A program made the translations under genes and the position numbers. From Hydractinia symbiolongicarpus (taxonomy: Eukaryota > Cnidaria > Hydrozoa > Anthoathecata > Hydractiniidae): a stretch of DNA of 64,000 nucleotides. Within the stretch, counting starts at the first letter, position 1. Each line of letters begins with the position of its first letter. The stretch spans positions 15,334,001 to 15,398,000 of the forward strand of contig NC_079880.1 of the NCBI RefSeq assembly GCF_029227915.1, in the 5' to 3' direction. Under the pieces are notes generated by a model. That model was given only the letters and a program-made list of their open reading frames with translations. It made no database searches and had not been told where the DNA came from. Shown here piece after piece: positions 11,571-21,945 of the stretch.

Positions 11571-13140
11571 TCTTTTCAACCTTAAGAAACAGACAAACTT
11601 GACCGAATCAAATCATAATCGCCATTGTGGCTTCAGTTTTATATGTCCATAGTTTACATGTCCATGTATCTATTCCCTAGCATGATTCCGACGCTTATAT
11701 TTGTGTTACGTTATTTGTACATGGTTATTGCGAAAAAGAAATAAAATCATTTCTACGATATGTCATTTTTTTATTATAAACATCGGCAGTATATACAACT
11801 TCTCCGCTGAAAACTTCCTAAATGAAACTTAACGGAGTTTTATAATACAAAATATAAAAACGATATTTCAAGTATTCACAACTGGTACTATGTGAGAATC
11901 TCCAGCGTTCCAACCCAATGCAAAAAATGTAACGCAGCAATGACGAGGTTGTTAAACGTGCAGTATTTGCAAATTTATAGCTGCGATTTCATGTGCCAGG
12001 CACGCCTCCTGATAAGGCAGCCTGTTAGTATGCTCAAATCACCTAAAGTGTCAAGCAAAACTGTTGCACCGAAGTCTTTAATCAAGCATTGGTTAGAGAA
12101 AAAGTATGTTTTCTTAATGAAGTCAGAGTTGAATACAAGGGTGTTTGTTAAGGATACCAGATGCGAATAAATACGATCATGATGCTATACTTTATAAAAA
12201 GTGTGAAAAGCCACCGTCCTCACCAGGTGCAAGAAGTCCAGGAATCGAGGTTGAAAATTACAATAAAAATATAATGAATATTATATTAGCACTGTATTTC
12301 CTTAAAAAAAGCACCCACTCATGCATATTCCATACTTTTACTAGTCACAAGTCCGATCTCTAGTAGAAACACTAAAAATTGTTGAGCTAAAATCACTTTA
12401 ACATTTTGCCATTCTAATTTTCTGCCACCCAATCAAAATTAATATAAGCTAGAAGAATTTATTACGGCGCTTGAAAAATTTATAATCCTCTCTGATATAA
12501 AAGTTGTAAATTATTTAAAAATTAATCGATTTAATTTTCTTCGGCATTAGTTCTTCCCGCTCCTCCACATCTATCAGGTGCATATTTAAGGATTGATGCC
12601 GTACACGCACGAACTTCTCCTTCTGTCGCATTCTTTTGATGTTTGATAACAGTTTCTACAACGTAACAAAATTCTTATCACATATTGATGGAGGTAGTTT
12701 ACAGTACAACAGCTGGACAAATAGATTTCCTCAGATTAATGTGTATTTTTCCCCCTGAACGTCGACCCCTCGAAATGGCGGGAAAAACTTAATACAAACT
12801 TGTCGGTTTGGATTAGCACTTTAATAAGAGCTATTGTATTTATTTGTACATATTTTAACCGACAATAAATAAATTAACAACAACAAACTAAAACGCTTAC
12901 AAGCACATATATAAATTGAATATTAGGAATAGGATTTTTTTACTAACCGACAACAGCTTTATATAAGTTCATCCTTGCAAACCCAACCTTTTCACTTTTT
13001 CCCTTCCCTTTCATGTTGAGTGCCGACATTACTTCATTATTCATGATTCTATAATGAAAGTGGAATAAACGTAAAACAATCGACATCGTAAGCGCATTTA
13101 ATATATAGTTGCGAGTCCATTAGGCTGCGGGGCCGCATTC
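11571..13140. other. Interior of the 7.3-kb element, no intact gene
   Basis: AT-rich sequence. Near 11990-12075 is a diverged copy of the 162-bp repeat of 14281-14766 (TGCCAGGCACGCC, AAGGCAGCCTGTTAGTATGCTC, TGTCAAGCA). Short plus-strand ORFs at 11892-12363 overlap this repeat, have no recognisable domain and are probably not genes. Confidence 0.4.
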
Positions 13141-13149
13141 CGTAAACTA

Positions 13150-13558
13150 TTCATTCAATCATACTTTTTGTAAACAATACATCACAAGACGGCGAGCTTT
13201 GTTTTTTTGTGATGACTTCTTCGTCATCCGTTTCTGCCTCCGTGAAATCAAACTCCTCACATAGTTTTCTATCTGTAAAGATAATATATAATGGTTCTGA
13301 TACATGATTAGTTTTTTTTAAAGTTGTATTTGACTAATTAATTGAAGTAAAGCCACTTAGCATCGTACCTCCTGTAATTTTAACTCGGACTAGTGGAAAT
13401 TTGTGCCATAATGCTGTAGGTTCTTTTAATTCTGCAGCTGCCTTCTCGACATTCAAAAAACTTGGCCAGTAGACTAAATTATTTTTTATCCAAACTGTTG
13501 GTATTGTACCTTCTTCTTCTTGTTTGTTTTCCAACCATATTGCTCGGCTCCAACTCAT
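13150..13558 (-). pseudogene. DUF4806-type transposon partner protein, first two exons
   Basis: Exon 1 is 13369-13558 from an ATG (MSWSRAIWLENK) to a GTACG donor, ending in phase 1. Exon 2 begins at 13272 after TTTACAG in matching phase and encodes CEEFDFTEAETDDEE before running down to about 13150. The N-terminal pattern (W-x-x-A-I-W-L-E, acidic loop, IPTVWIKNN, YWPSF, W-x-x-F-P-V) matches the start of proteins that carry a C-terminal DUF4806 domain and travel with DNA transposons in cnidarians and arthropods. The DUF4806 domain itself is not found, so the gene is incomplete here. Confidence 0.45.
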
Positions 13559-14280
13559 TTTATTCAAATATAGCTAATATAAAACAATGGTTACTCAAGG
13601 GAATTAAGGATTTAAATATTGACTTAACATGACAAGATCAAATACCGGATTGTAAGACTGTCGAATGAGGCATGAAGTTGGCTGATAGAAAATCTCAATC
13701 TTTTTCCAGCTCTTTGCAATAATTACAAGTTTAATAACTAAGTTTTAACCTAATTTGTATATATACATAATACTAGTGGTGTGTGCAGGTCTCTGGTATA
13801 AAGCAAGTAGTGATCACCAAGTTAATTTTCTTATTTTTGTTATAATTTTAGTGTAAGAATTGTAATTTATCAAGCAAGCAAGCACTCTATTTTTTAATAG
13901 AATTCCACAGGTGCACAAAATGTATTGAAGGAACCTTCAAGCAGACAATACAATCATAAGTTTTCAATCCTCTACGTTTATTTATCAGCATTTTCACTTC
14001 TGCATAGTTATGAATGTCTTTCAAGTACTTAAATGTCACAATTTTTTGCGAATCGATCGAGTTCAGATATTTCGCGGGATTAAATTTTAGTCAATATGCC
14101 TTTTTCATGAAAAGTTGGATTTTTTAAGTCAAAACAAATTAAAAGAATTTACATGGGCTTTGGAACAAAACATGCAGCTTTTTAAATATGATGATTTATA
14201 ACTAAGAATTACTAAATACTTGATATTTAGCTTCAGCTATATATTTTTTTGTCACAATGTTTTCGAATAGATTGCTATAA

Positions 14281-14790
14281 ATGCTTGCATATGCCAGGCA
14301 CGCCCTCTTATAAGGCAGCCTGTTAGCATGCTCCAACCACCTGTATGTGTCAAGCATAACTGGTGCACATGAAAGCAAAATAGCAAAAATTTTAAATGGT
14401 TATTGAATCAAAAGTTATATCTTCAAATAGATTGCTATAAGTATGCTTGCATGTGCCAGGCACGCCCTCTTATAAGGCAGCCTGTCAGCATGCTCCAACC
14501 ACCTGTATGTGTCAAGCATAACTGGTGCACATGAAAGCAAAATAGCAAAAATTTTAAATGGTTATTGAATCAAAAGTTATATCTTCAAATAGATTGCTAT
14601 AAGTATGCTTGCATGTGCCAGGCACGCCCTCTTATAAGGCAGCCTGTCAGCATGCTCCAACCACCTGTATGTGTCAAGCATAACTGGTGCACATGAAAGC
14701 AAAATAGCAAAAAATTTAAATGGTTATTGAATCAAAAGTTATATCTTCAAATAAATTAGTAAACGTATGCTTGCATATGCCAGGCATGCA
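14281..14790. repeat. 162-bp tandem repeat, three copies plus a partial
   Basis: Units start at 14281, 14443, 14605 and (partial) 14767, a constant 162-bp step. Each holds TGCCAGGCACGCCCTCTTAT, AAGGCAGCCTG, GCATGCTCCAACCACC and AACTGGTGCACATG. The copies are nearly identical. The partial fourth copy runs into the truncated transposase ORF. A diverged relative lies near 11990. Confidence 0.85.
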
Positions 14791-15335
14791 TTAATTTGGG
14801 TGCTTGATGACTTATATAAAGGTATTCCATCTATATTTATTGCAAGCTTGATATATTCTGTTACGGTGATGTTCGGATTGTTAAGAAGCATTCGTCTTAT
14901 TCCATTTTCTATGCCCAAGTAAACATATTTTCCCGCACAGATTGAATCTGTGTTCACGTTTCTTGGTGTCTTGAGAAGAGTGCGACTATCTTTTGGGAGA
15001 GTATGCCCATTTTTTCTCAAGATGTCCAAAAGTTCATTAACAGAATTTCTTGTAACTCTATTTCGCACTGCCCATGACGCAAGTTCTTCCGATAATGTGA
15101 TGTTTCCCATTGCATCACTTAACCACTCTTCATCACTACTACTGCCACTGTCATTTACAGTATCAGTTGAGTCAATATCACAGTCCATGCTACATGAATT
15201 GCTTTCAATGTAACACTCTTCAAAAATTTGATTTCCCCCTTCCCTGTGAGTTTCAACTGCATCATCGCTATCACTGCTTCTTGCAAGTTTGTTCACTTCA
15301 GCAATATTTTTTCTGTATCTTTTCAAATATGCCAT
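14739..15335 (-). pseudogene. DNA transposase N-terminal fragment (DDE, CACTA/EnSpm-like)
   Basis: A 198-aa ORF starts at an ATG at 15335. It has a Ser/Asp-rich acidic region (residues about 20-75), then LASWAVRNRVTRNSVNELL, LPKDSRTLLKTPR, GKYVYLGIENGI and INIDGIPLYKSSSTQ. This is the conserved N-terminal layout of a large animal transposase that would continue into the catalytic core right after KSSSTQ. Here the frame runs instead into the 162-bp repeat and stops, so the catalytic part has been lost or replaced. Splice signals at the junction were not evident. It forms a pair with the partner gene at 13150-13558. Confidence 0.6.
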
Positions 15336-15599
15336 GACACTAAAAAATATTTTATAATGATAAAACGTTTTTATATCATTTGATACCTAAGGGCAGAGAT
15401 TTTGGTAGAATGAAAATTTGGCGGTGCCTGCCAAATTAAATTCCCCGCCAAAATTAACTTTTTCGCCATCCGCCAATTTTTTCGTGTTGCTACTGTACAA
15501 GAGGATTTCAATGGACATGCTTTTAGTATTGACGACGAATGACTTTTTTTTTATCTAAAGTTGATGGTTATTAATGTAAACAAGATGCAGGCGCTGCAT

Positions 15600-16500
15600 A
15601 AACTATCTCGCTATTAAAAATGCACAACTATGAAACATCGACAATGCGACCCAATTCTACAATTTCTGCTAACAAAAAATACAGCCTATCATTCATGGTT
15701 ACAGTGGCGCGATTGAAACGTTTATGGTCTTAAACGGCATTTAGGTGACAAAAAATTAACACTTTGATGTCACTATCATGTTCAGTATACCTTTTTTGTT
15801 AACTGTGCCAAATGTTGTCGAAAATAAAGTAGTTTTAATTTTTGGGCTAATTTTGGCCTAAAATGACATTTAGGTGACAAAAAATCCAAATTTTGAAGTT
15901 ACCATCATGTTCAGCATACTTTTCTTGTTAATTGAGCCAAATTTTGTCGAAAATAAAGTAGTTTTAATTTTTGGGCAAATTTTGGCCTAAAATGACATTT
16001 AGATGACAAGAAATCCAAATTTTGATGTCACCATCATGTTCAGCATACTTTTCTTATTAACTGAGCCAAATTTTGTCGAAAGTAAAGTAGTTTTAATTTT
16101 CGGACCAATTTTGGCCTAAAATGACATTTAGGTGACAAAAAATCAAAATTTTGATGTCACCATTATGTTCAGCATACTTTATTTGTTAACTGTGCCAAAT
16201 TTGGTCGAAAATGAAGTAGTTTTAATTTTCAGACCAATTTTGGCCTAAAATGACATTTAGGTGACAAAAAATCAAAATTTTGATGTCACCATTATGTTCA
16301 GCATACTTTTTTTGTTAACTGTGCCAAATTTTGTCGAAAACAAATACCAATTTTGGTCTGAAACGTCATTTAGATGACTTCTAAGTACTTAGAGAGTTTA
16401 GGTACGAAGTTTAAATCTGTGACGTTGCAATTGACCATTTGGGACATAGTTAGCCAGTTACGAGTTGGAAACCAATACTATCCTCGCAGGCGAGATAGTA
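15600..16500. repeat. Dispersed repeat with an internal 129-bp minisatellite, copy 1
   Basis: It starts with ACTATCTCGC at 15602 and ends with its complement GCGAGATAGT at 16490-16499. The core repeats at a constant 129-bp step (the ACATTTAGGTGACAAAAAAT motif near 15738, 15867, 15996, 16125 and 16254), with a shortened last unit. A second copy with the same flanks is at 56238-57072. The right end can also fold as a hairpin (ACTATCCTCGC with GCGAGATAGT). No coding capacity. It lies inside the 7.3-kb transposon. Confidence 0.75.
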
Positions 16501-16539
16501 AAAACTAATGTTGTCACATGATTTACAAAGAAACAAACA

Positions 16540-17890
16540 ATCTTTCATATTTTTAATGAGTTTTACGTTATCCGTCAAATTAAATTCCCGCCAAAATTAA
16601 TAAATTTTGTTCTCCGCCAAATTTAATTTTTTTTGTTATCTGCCAAATTTTCTTCCCGCCAAAATTTTTGGATTGCAAGTATGTGTAATGTACTGTAAAA
16701 TAATAAAAAAAGCTGGAAATACAAAATAACAATACCAGGCTGGAACATTAAAAAAGTAAGACCACCTCAGCCTGGGCATTATATCCATTAAATATTTTTT
16801 GAGAAATCTAGCTAGCATTGTTTTTTTAGAGATAAGTCTCTGGAAATAAATTTTTCTTACATTCTGAAGAATCCCCATCTCTCTTGTACTGAAATGTCGA
16901 CTTGTTGACATGCAGACAAATAACATCACTTCGGCAATTTTTTGCCGACATGGAAAAATTTGATTTAAAATAATTTAGGGTCAAACGATTTATTTCTAGA
17001 ATGTGTCAAATAAATATGCGTGAAAATTTTAGCTAACTTTTTCTTTCTTTAGATTCTGCTACGAATGCTACCGAAGCAAAGTTTACGAATTAGCATATGC
17101 TGTACAGAAATACTTTACTCACGTCTGTGGTTCTTCGCCCTTTTCGCCTTGTGAGTTGATACGAACTTCTTAGGGGCTTAGGCGCGAATTTCCTCATCGA
17201 AAGTTTCCCGCCAATGACTAGGAGGGATATTACATGCGACAAAGTAAAGGTTTAAATATGTGAAAGCGAAGTAAATAAACAGTTATTATTGTATTATAAA
17301 TTATAATTTGACAAAATGGATTGTATTTTAAATGTCTCACATCCATAATACAAGTTGAAATATTTGTTTCTCTCAAAATACGAGGACAAAAAACCCCCTG
17401 ATAAATATTACAAAAAATAAATCGAACGTTTGGTACGCTCTGTTGAAAAAAAATCCATTGAATGTTTTGTGTACATTTCATGTTTGTGTTCATTCATTCT
17501 CTGATGTTATGTCACAAAAGTTTTAACATAGCATAAGAGAATGAATGCACATTCGGCTCTTATGTAAAAAAGTACATAGATGCGGCTGTAAAGTTGCAAA
17601 CAAATGGTAATATTTTGAAGTAGTAAAACTGCAGTAAAATTAGCGATATATATGAAAAACAACATAACGTCGCATTAATATATCCAATCGCTGACAAATT
17701 ACAAAAAAATTAAGTAAAACGTGCGTTCTTTATTTCTAGTTTATGACGATCTTTAACAAACACCGAGTACGCTTCGTTATTTTGTTGGACAGTTTGGAAC
17801 ACTTCTATGAACGTCTGTTTGAGATATAACTTTGCAGGCCAGTGTGAGACGAACTAAAACAAATAAGATTTGAACGGAACAGATTCTCGG
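16540..17890. other. Right interior of the 7.3-kb element, no gene
   Basis: CCCGCCAAAATT-type motifs recur at 15430-15480 and 16575-16665 in the same orientation, on either side of the minisatellite repeat. The rest, up to the right terminal array, is AT-rich without a supported ORF. Confidence 0.4.
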
Positions 17891-17904
17891 TAAAAAGTTA
17901 ATTT

Positions 17905-18392
17905 GGTGCAACGTTGAATAAACGTCGATAAGACGTCGGTTGAATCAACGTTGCAGTGCAACGTTGAATAAACGTCGATAAGACGTCGGTTGAATCAACG
18001 TTGCGGGTGCGACGTTGAATAGACGTCGGTTGAATCAACGTTGCGGGAGTGACGTTGAATAAACGTCGATAAGACGTCGGTTGAATCAACGTTGCAGTAC
18101 GACGTTGAATAAACGTCGGTTTTACGATCGTTGAAACAACGTCTTTTTTCGACGTTGTATCAACGTTGATATCACGTCGGTTGAAACAACGTTGTGGAAA
18201 CGACGTTGAAAAGACGTCGATGATGCGACGTTGTATTCATGTCGGAGGGCAACGTTGAAAAGACGTTGAATTTACGTCGGTTGCATCGACGTTGCAGACC
18301 CAACGTTGATTAGACGTTGAATGTTGGTTGCGACGTCGCGACCAGAATTCAACGTCTAATCAACGTTGAAAAGACGTCGTGTGCCCACTGGG
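17905..18392. repeat. Right terminal ACGTTGAA array of the 7.3-kb element
   Basis: About 480 bp of tandem units, roughly 50 bp long at first (GCAACGTTGAATAAACGTCG, ATAAGACGTCGGTTGAATCA), then more irregular. It ends in the 12-bp inverted terminus. The motif family is the same as at the left end, but the right end lacks a long inverted repeat. Confidence 0.85.
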
Positions 18393-18394
18393 TT

Positions 18395-19637
18395 GCATCG
18401 TCTTGTTCGTAAGTTCAGCCAATTCTTTACCGCTGATTGCTGACATTTTTTCTTTCTGAAGTGTTATGGACAGATTATCTGTGTGAGCATAAAGCTTGCG
18501 TCCTAGATTCAGACCAAAATAGAATGAAAATGACTCCATCTGCTTTTTACACCCATTAATCCTCGACTTCGTTTCAGCGTCTAGCTTCTCATTTAAACTC
18601 TCGTTCCACAACGCCATCAGTGGTTCGTAGTTTTCCATGATCTTCTTGAAACAGTTCGCCCGAATTGTCCACCTTGTTGTACTCAGCTTATCCAGCTTTC
18701 CTGCATGTTTATCAGTTCCTAGGGTTCCTTCAACATTTGCAGTCAGCTTACCCAGCATGTTCTCCCGTTTCGGTAAATACTTCACTAAAACACAAATTTC
18801 ACCGGCAGTTCCCATTGTATCTCGGAGGATCTGACACTCTTTAGTCATCGATTTGACAGCAAGGCTTAAAGAATGTCCTTGGCAATGGGTCGCGATGGCT
18901 TTTGGCTGCTCCTCTTTGATAATGGCAGAAACACCTGAACGTTTTCCCATCATGTTGCTTGCCCCGTCATAGGTTTGGCCTCGACAATCAGATAGGTTCA
19001 ATGAGCACCTCAGCAAAATATCTTTGATTGCCTTGACGATAGTTGCGCTTCGAGTATTGTCAACTTTATAAAAGCCCAAGAAATCTTCATTCACATTTAA
19101 ATCGTCATTCGCTGATCGTACACAAAACAAAAGTTGTTCGGCATTACTTACATCAGTGCCTTCATCTGCCATCATAGAATAAAACCTGCGCTCTCGAACG
19201 GTATCTAACTTTTTCCGCAATACTTGAGAAGCCATCAAATTCAAGAGTTCATTTTGCACATCATGGTGATTGTACTTATGTCCAATTTTTCCATTGATAT
19301 GATCCATTACGCTTGAATCTCTACTTCCGAGGAGATAAAGAAGTTGGGTGAAGTTGTCATTGTTATCGTCTCCTTGAAGAGCAATGCCTTGTCGGCTAAG
19401 GTAGCGTAAACATCTAATGACATCAAGGAGGTACTTTCGTTCAACCTGTCTCTGGTCGGTGAGAATGTTGTCCATCAACTCGCCAACGTCTGCACAGTGT
19501 GGTAGAACCAAGTGGTACGAGGAAGCGGTTTTGTGGCATGATGAGCTTTGATGACCTCGGAAACTATCAAGAGCATTCTTCCAATTTGAAAATCCTTTTG
19601 AGGTGAAGGCTGTGTCCTTGTTTGTTTGATCCTTCAA
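18395..19637 (-). pseudogene. hAT transposase (ZMYM1-like/DUF4371), N-terminal and catalytic part
   Basis: About 410 codons of good hAT transposase. In order: SKGFSNWKNALDSFRGH (end of the TTF-type zinc-finger region), a DUF4371 region with ERRFYSMMADEGTDVSN (first catalytic Asp context), CRGQTYDGASNMMGK (the C-x-G-x-x-YDGA block), HCQGHSLSLAV, and LSTTRWTIRANC (the S-x-TRW block). Upstream of about 19676 a stop closes the frame, so the zinc finger is lost. Downstream the frame is cut after residue Q by the 7.3-kb transposon and resumes at 11056. Confidence 0.85.
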
Positions 19638-19719
19638 GTTTCCACGCTTGGATAGGAAAGCCCCAAATTTTCAATTTGTCGTATCCATCGATGTGTCATA
19701 AAAAATTGGTTCCGGGTTT

Positions 19720-19935
19720 TCATATTCGTTTTTAAACTTTTAAAATGTGATCTAAAAAAAGATTTCTATCGCTCTTTTCCGTTTTTTAAACTTTTAAAAT
19801 GCGATCTAAAAAACATTTCTATCGCCGCTGTTCGTTTTTAAACTTGTAAAATGCGATCTAAAAAAACATTTCTATCGCCGTTTTTCGTTTTTAAAGTTTT
19901 AAAATGCAATCTAAAAAAACATTTCTATTAAAATT
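19720..19935. repeat. About 53-bp minisatellite, four copies
   Basis: Units of 52-54 bp with CTTTTAAAATGCGATCTAAA and TTTCTATCGCCG. They are clearly related to the array at 5225-5390 and lie just outside the 5' end of the hAT remnant, so they may belong to that element. Confidence 0.7.
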
Positions 19936-20289
19936 AAAGTTTCAATCTTTGTTAAAATATAATAATTTCTATCGCTTAAAAGCTTTTTTTAACCCGCGCA
20001 ACCAACAATGCCTTCTCGCTAGTTTATTTAGTTTCCACGCAAAATATTTGTTTAATAAAAATATTAAACAATGGCTCTTCGTGTAACATTGATAGAGTTG
20101 ATAACATTTGCAAATATGCTATCGGGAATAGTTATGTTAACACTATTTAACAATAGTTACGCACAGTTATAATAAGCTATTTTTTCTTCAATAATCTTTT
20201 GTTTATTACGCGCAAGTTAATGACTTACAAGACTCAGAAGATAATTAATAAGAACAAAAGACAAACAACTACCGCCTCCGAGAAAAAGG

Positions 20290-20565
20290 TGTAAAACTTG
20301 AGCGTACGCGTACGCTTGCATCTGGAAGGTACTGTACTGCCGTCTACGAAATCTGTGCCTTCTACGATTTTCGCTAGCCACAAGATCAAGTACCTTGTTG
20401 AGTAAAGTTTGCACAATAATTCTTAGTACTCTTATACCCTCCATTTCCAGCAAATGTCACACAGTGCGATAGCCCCCAGCAGAACCAGGCCCATTGATTA
20501 TTTCTGATATTCTTCGACGAACTTTATCGTGACTTAAATTAGGAATCGAAATTAGGATTCGAAAT
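20290..20565 (-). pseudogene. Integrase-like (rve family) N-terminal fragment
   Basis: The minus strand encodes DKVRRRISEIINGPGSAGGY, then a stop, HLLEMEGIRVLRIIVQTLL and ENRRRHRFRRRQYS. The sequence GPGS-x-x-GYR, W-x-L-x-EGI-x-V, RRRHRLRRRQY is the helical region preceding the catalytic core in a widespread animal family of integrase-like proteins. The DDE core is absent and one in-frame stop is present, so this is a dead fragment. Confidence 0.5.
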
Positions 20566-21945
20566 TAGGATTCGAAATACTGTCTGTGCAAGGTCGCTTC
20601 AAACCATATACCTTGAATCGTCGCAAAAATGTCCTTGTGCTAATATCATGGCCATGATGGTGCTTTAAGAATTAGAAATTCTCATAATAATTAAATCCTC
20701 TATATGTTAAAGTAATATCTATTAACCCCTTCTTTGTCAAAATATGCATCTACTTCCGAATCCGAATCTGCATCAGTGATATTAAAATCTGTATTAGCCA
20801 TATTTAATATGAAGTTGTTTTTTTTTTTCGGTGTGACTCTATCTTTTTGGCGTGATTTTTTTCTTTTCGGTGTGTGCTTTTTACTTTTGGCGTAAGTTCT
20901 TTGCCTTTTCTTTCGGTGTAGTTTGGGCCACCGAATTTGGGCCACCACCAAGGTTTAAATTTGGTTAAATATGTGTTCATAAGAGCGATTTTTTTCATTA
21001 AATTAAGTTCAGGCGTCTTTAAAAATAGTAAAGCTTAAAGTATATTGTTTAATAAAGTTTAAAGACGCAAGTTTGCAGTTTGATAAAAGAATGTGTTTCA
21101 CTTTGCATAGTTTTGCCCTTTTTGGGGTATGATAAAAAATTCACGACTTTGGGCAGCTGCCCTTTTGTTTTTTTTTATTACAAATATATATATATATTTT
21201 ACCCCTTGTGGGTCCTATCTCCTTCTTGGCGGAGCGAGCAATACAAAAAAAATTCAAAATAATGAGAATATATAAAAATAGATTATTTTCAAGTTCGGAA
21301 AATGGTCACATTGTTCAGGATTTAATGATACTTTCTGTGACGATCAAATTAACGTCATCGTTATCGGCAAAAATTTGTTTGGTACTTCTTCACCCTACTT
21401 TGGGTGGTACACCCACACCACCCAGAATAGCCGTTTGTTGTCAAACTTTCTACTACAAAATCAAAAAATAATTTTTAATGTTAATTACGGACACTTGACC
21501 ACGCATAAACTTTCCCTGTACGCTCATCCCTGGGATATTTGATTTAATTTTAAAAGGCTAGTGAATAAGCGAATGAGAACACAACTTTCGTTTTCTGAAA
21601 GCCAAAACAAAACAAATAAAGCATAACACAAAACAAAAAGGGAGGACATCCATTATTACACACACGTGCCCTTAAATACAGGTAGTTGCCAGGAAAAAAA
21701 TAAATTTGTCCTACTTTTGCTCGATATCCATACAATGTATCTGTGATGTCGCTAATTAAAATAATTTTTAAAATATTAAATGCTTCAGCTAGCTATATAG
21801 CTAGCTAGCTGTAGCTAGCTAGCCAGCGCTATCTTCTTGTGAATATGATTAAATGATTATATTGATAATTTGTATTTTTAATTTGCAGCTAGCTATTTAA
21901 CAATGATTGTGTATAATTCTTTTAGTACTTATAAAGTATTTAACA
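20566..21945. other. 5' flank of the MBOAT gene, no other gene supported
   Basis: It contains a short imperfect hairpin at 21013-21068 (GCGTCTTTAAA with TTTAAAGACGC), a short AT run near 21187, and a CTAGCTAG repeat at 21786-21825. A minus-strand ORF near 20703-20802 (MANTDFNITDADSDSEVDAY) might be a first exon of something, but nothing supports it. The promoter of the MBOAT gene presumably lies here; I cannot point to a motif. Confidence 0.4.

Larger units (their letters stand above)
11059..18392 (-). mobile_element. 7334-bp DNA transposon nested in the hAT gene (CACTA/EnSpm-like, provisional)
   Basis: The ends are perfect 12-bp inverted repeats (CCCAGTGGGCAC at 11059-11070 and its complement at 18381-18392), flanked by TT on each side (11057-11058, 18393-18394). 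Removing the element and one TT restores the hAT reading frame across the junction, so both boundaries are exact. Both ends carry arrays of an ACGTTGAA motif. The interior holds a truncated transposase N-terminus (14739-15335) and a two-exon partner gene (13558 down to about 13150), plus tandem repeats. A 2-bp duplication, subterminal motif arrays and this protein pair fit an animal CACTA-like element, but the termini are not CACTA, so the superfamily is open. It is probably non-autonomous now. Confidence 0.7.

Noticed and set aside
11892-12363. Two plus-strand ORFs in the 7.3-kb element
   Set aside because: They overlap a diverged 162-bp repeat unit and show no domain or splice support.
17898-18089. 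Minus-strand ORF with repeated IQPTSYRRLFN-type units
   Set aside because: It is the translation of the terminal ACGTTGAA array.
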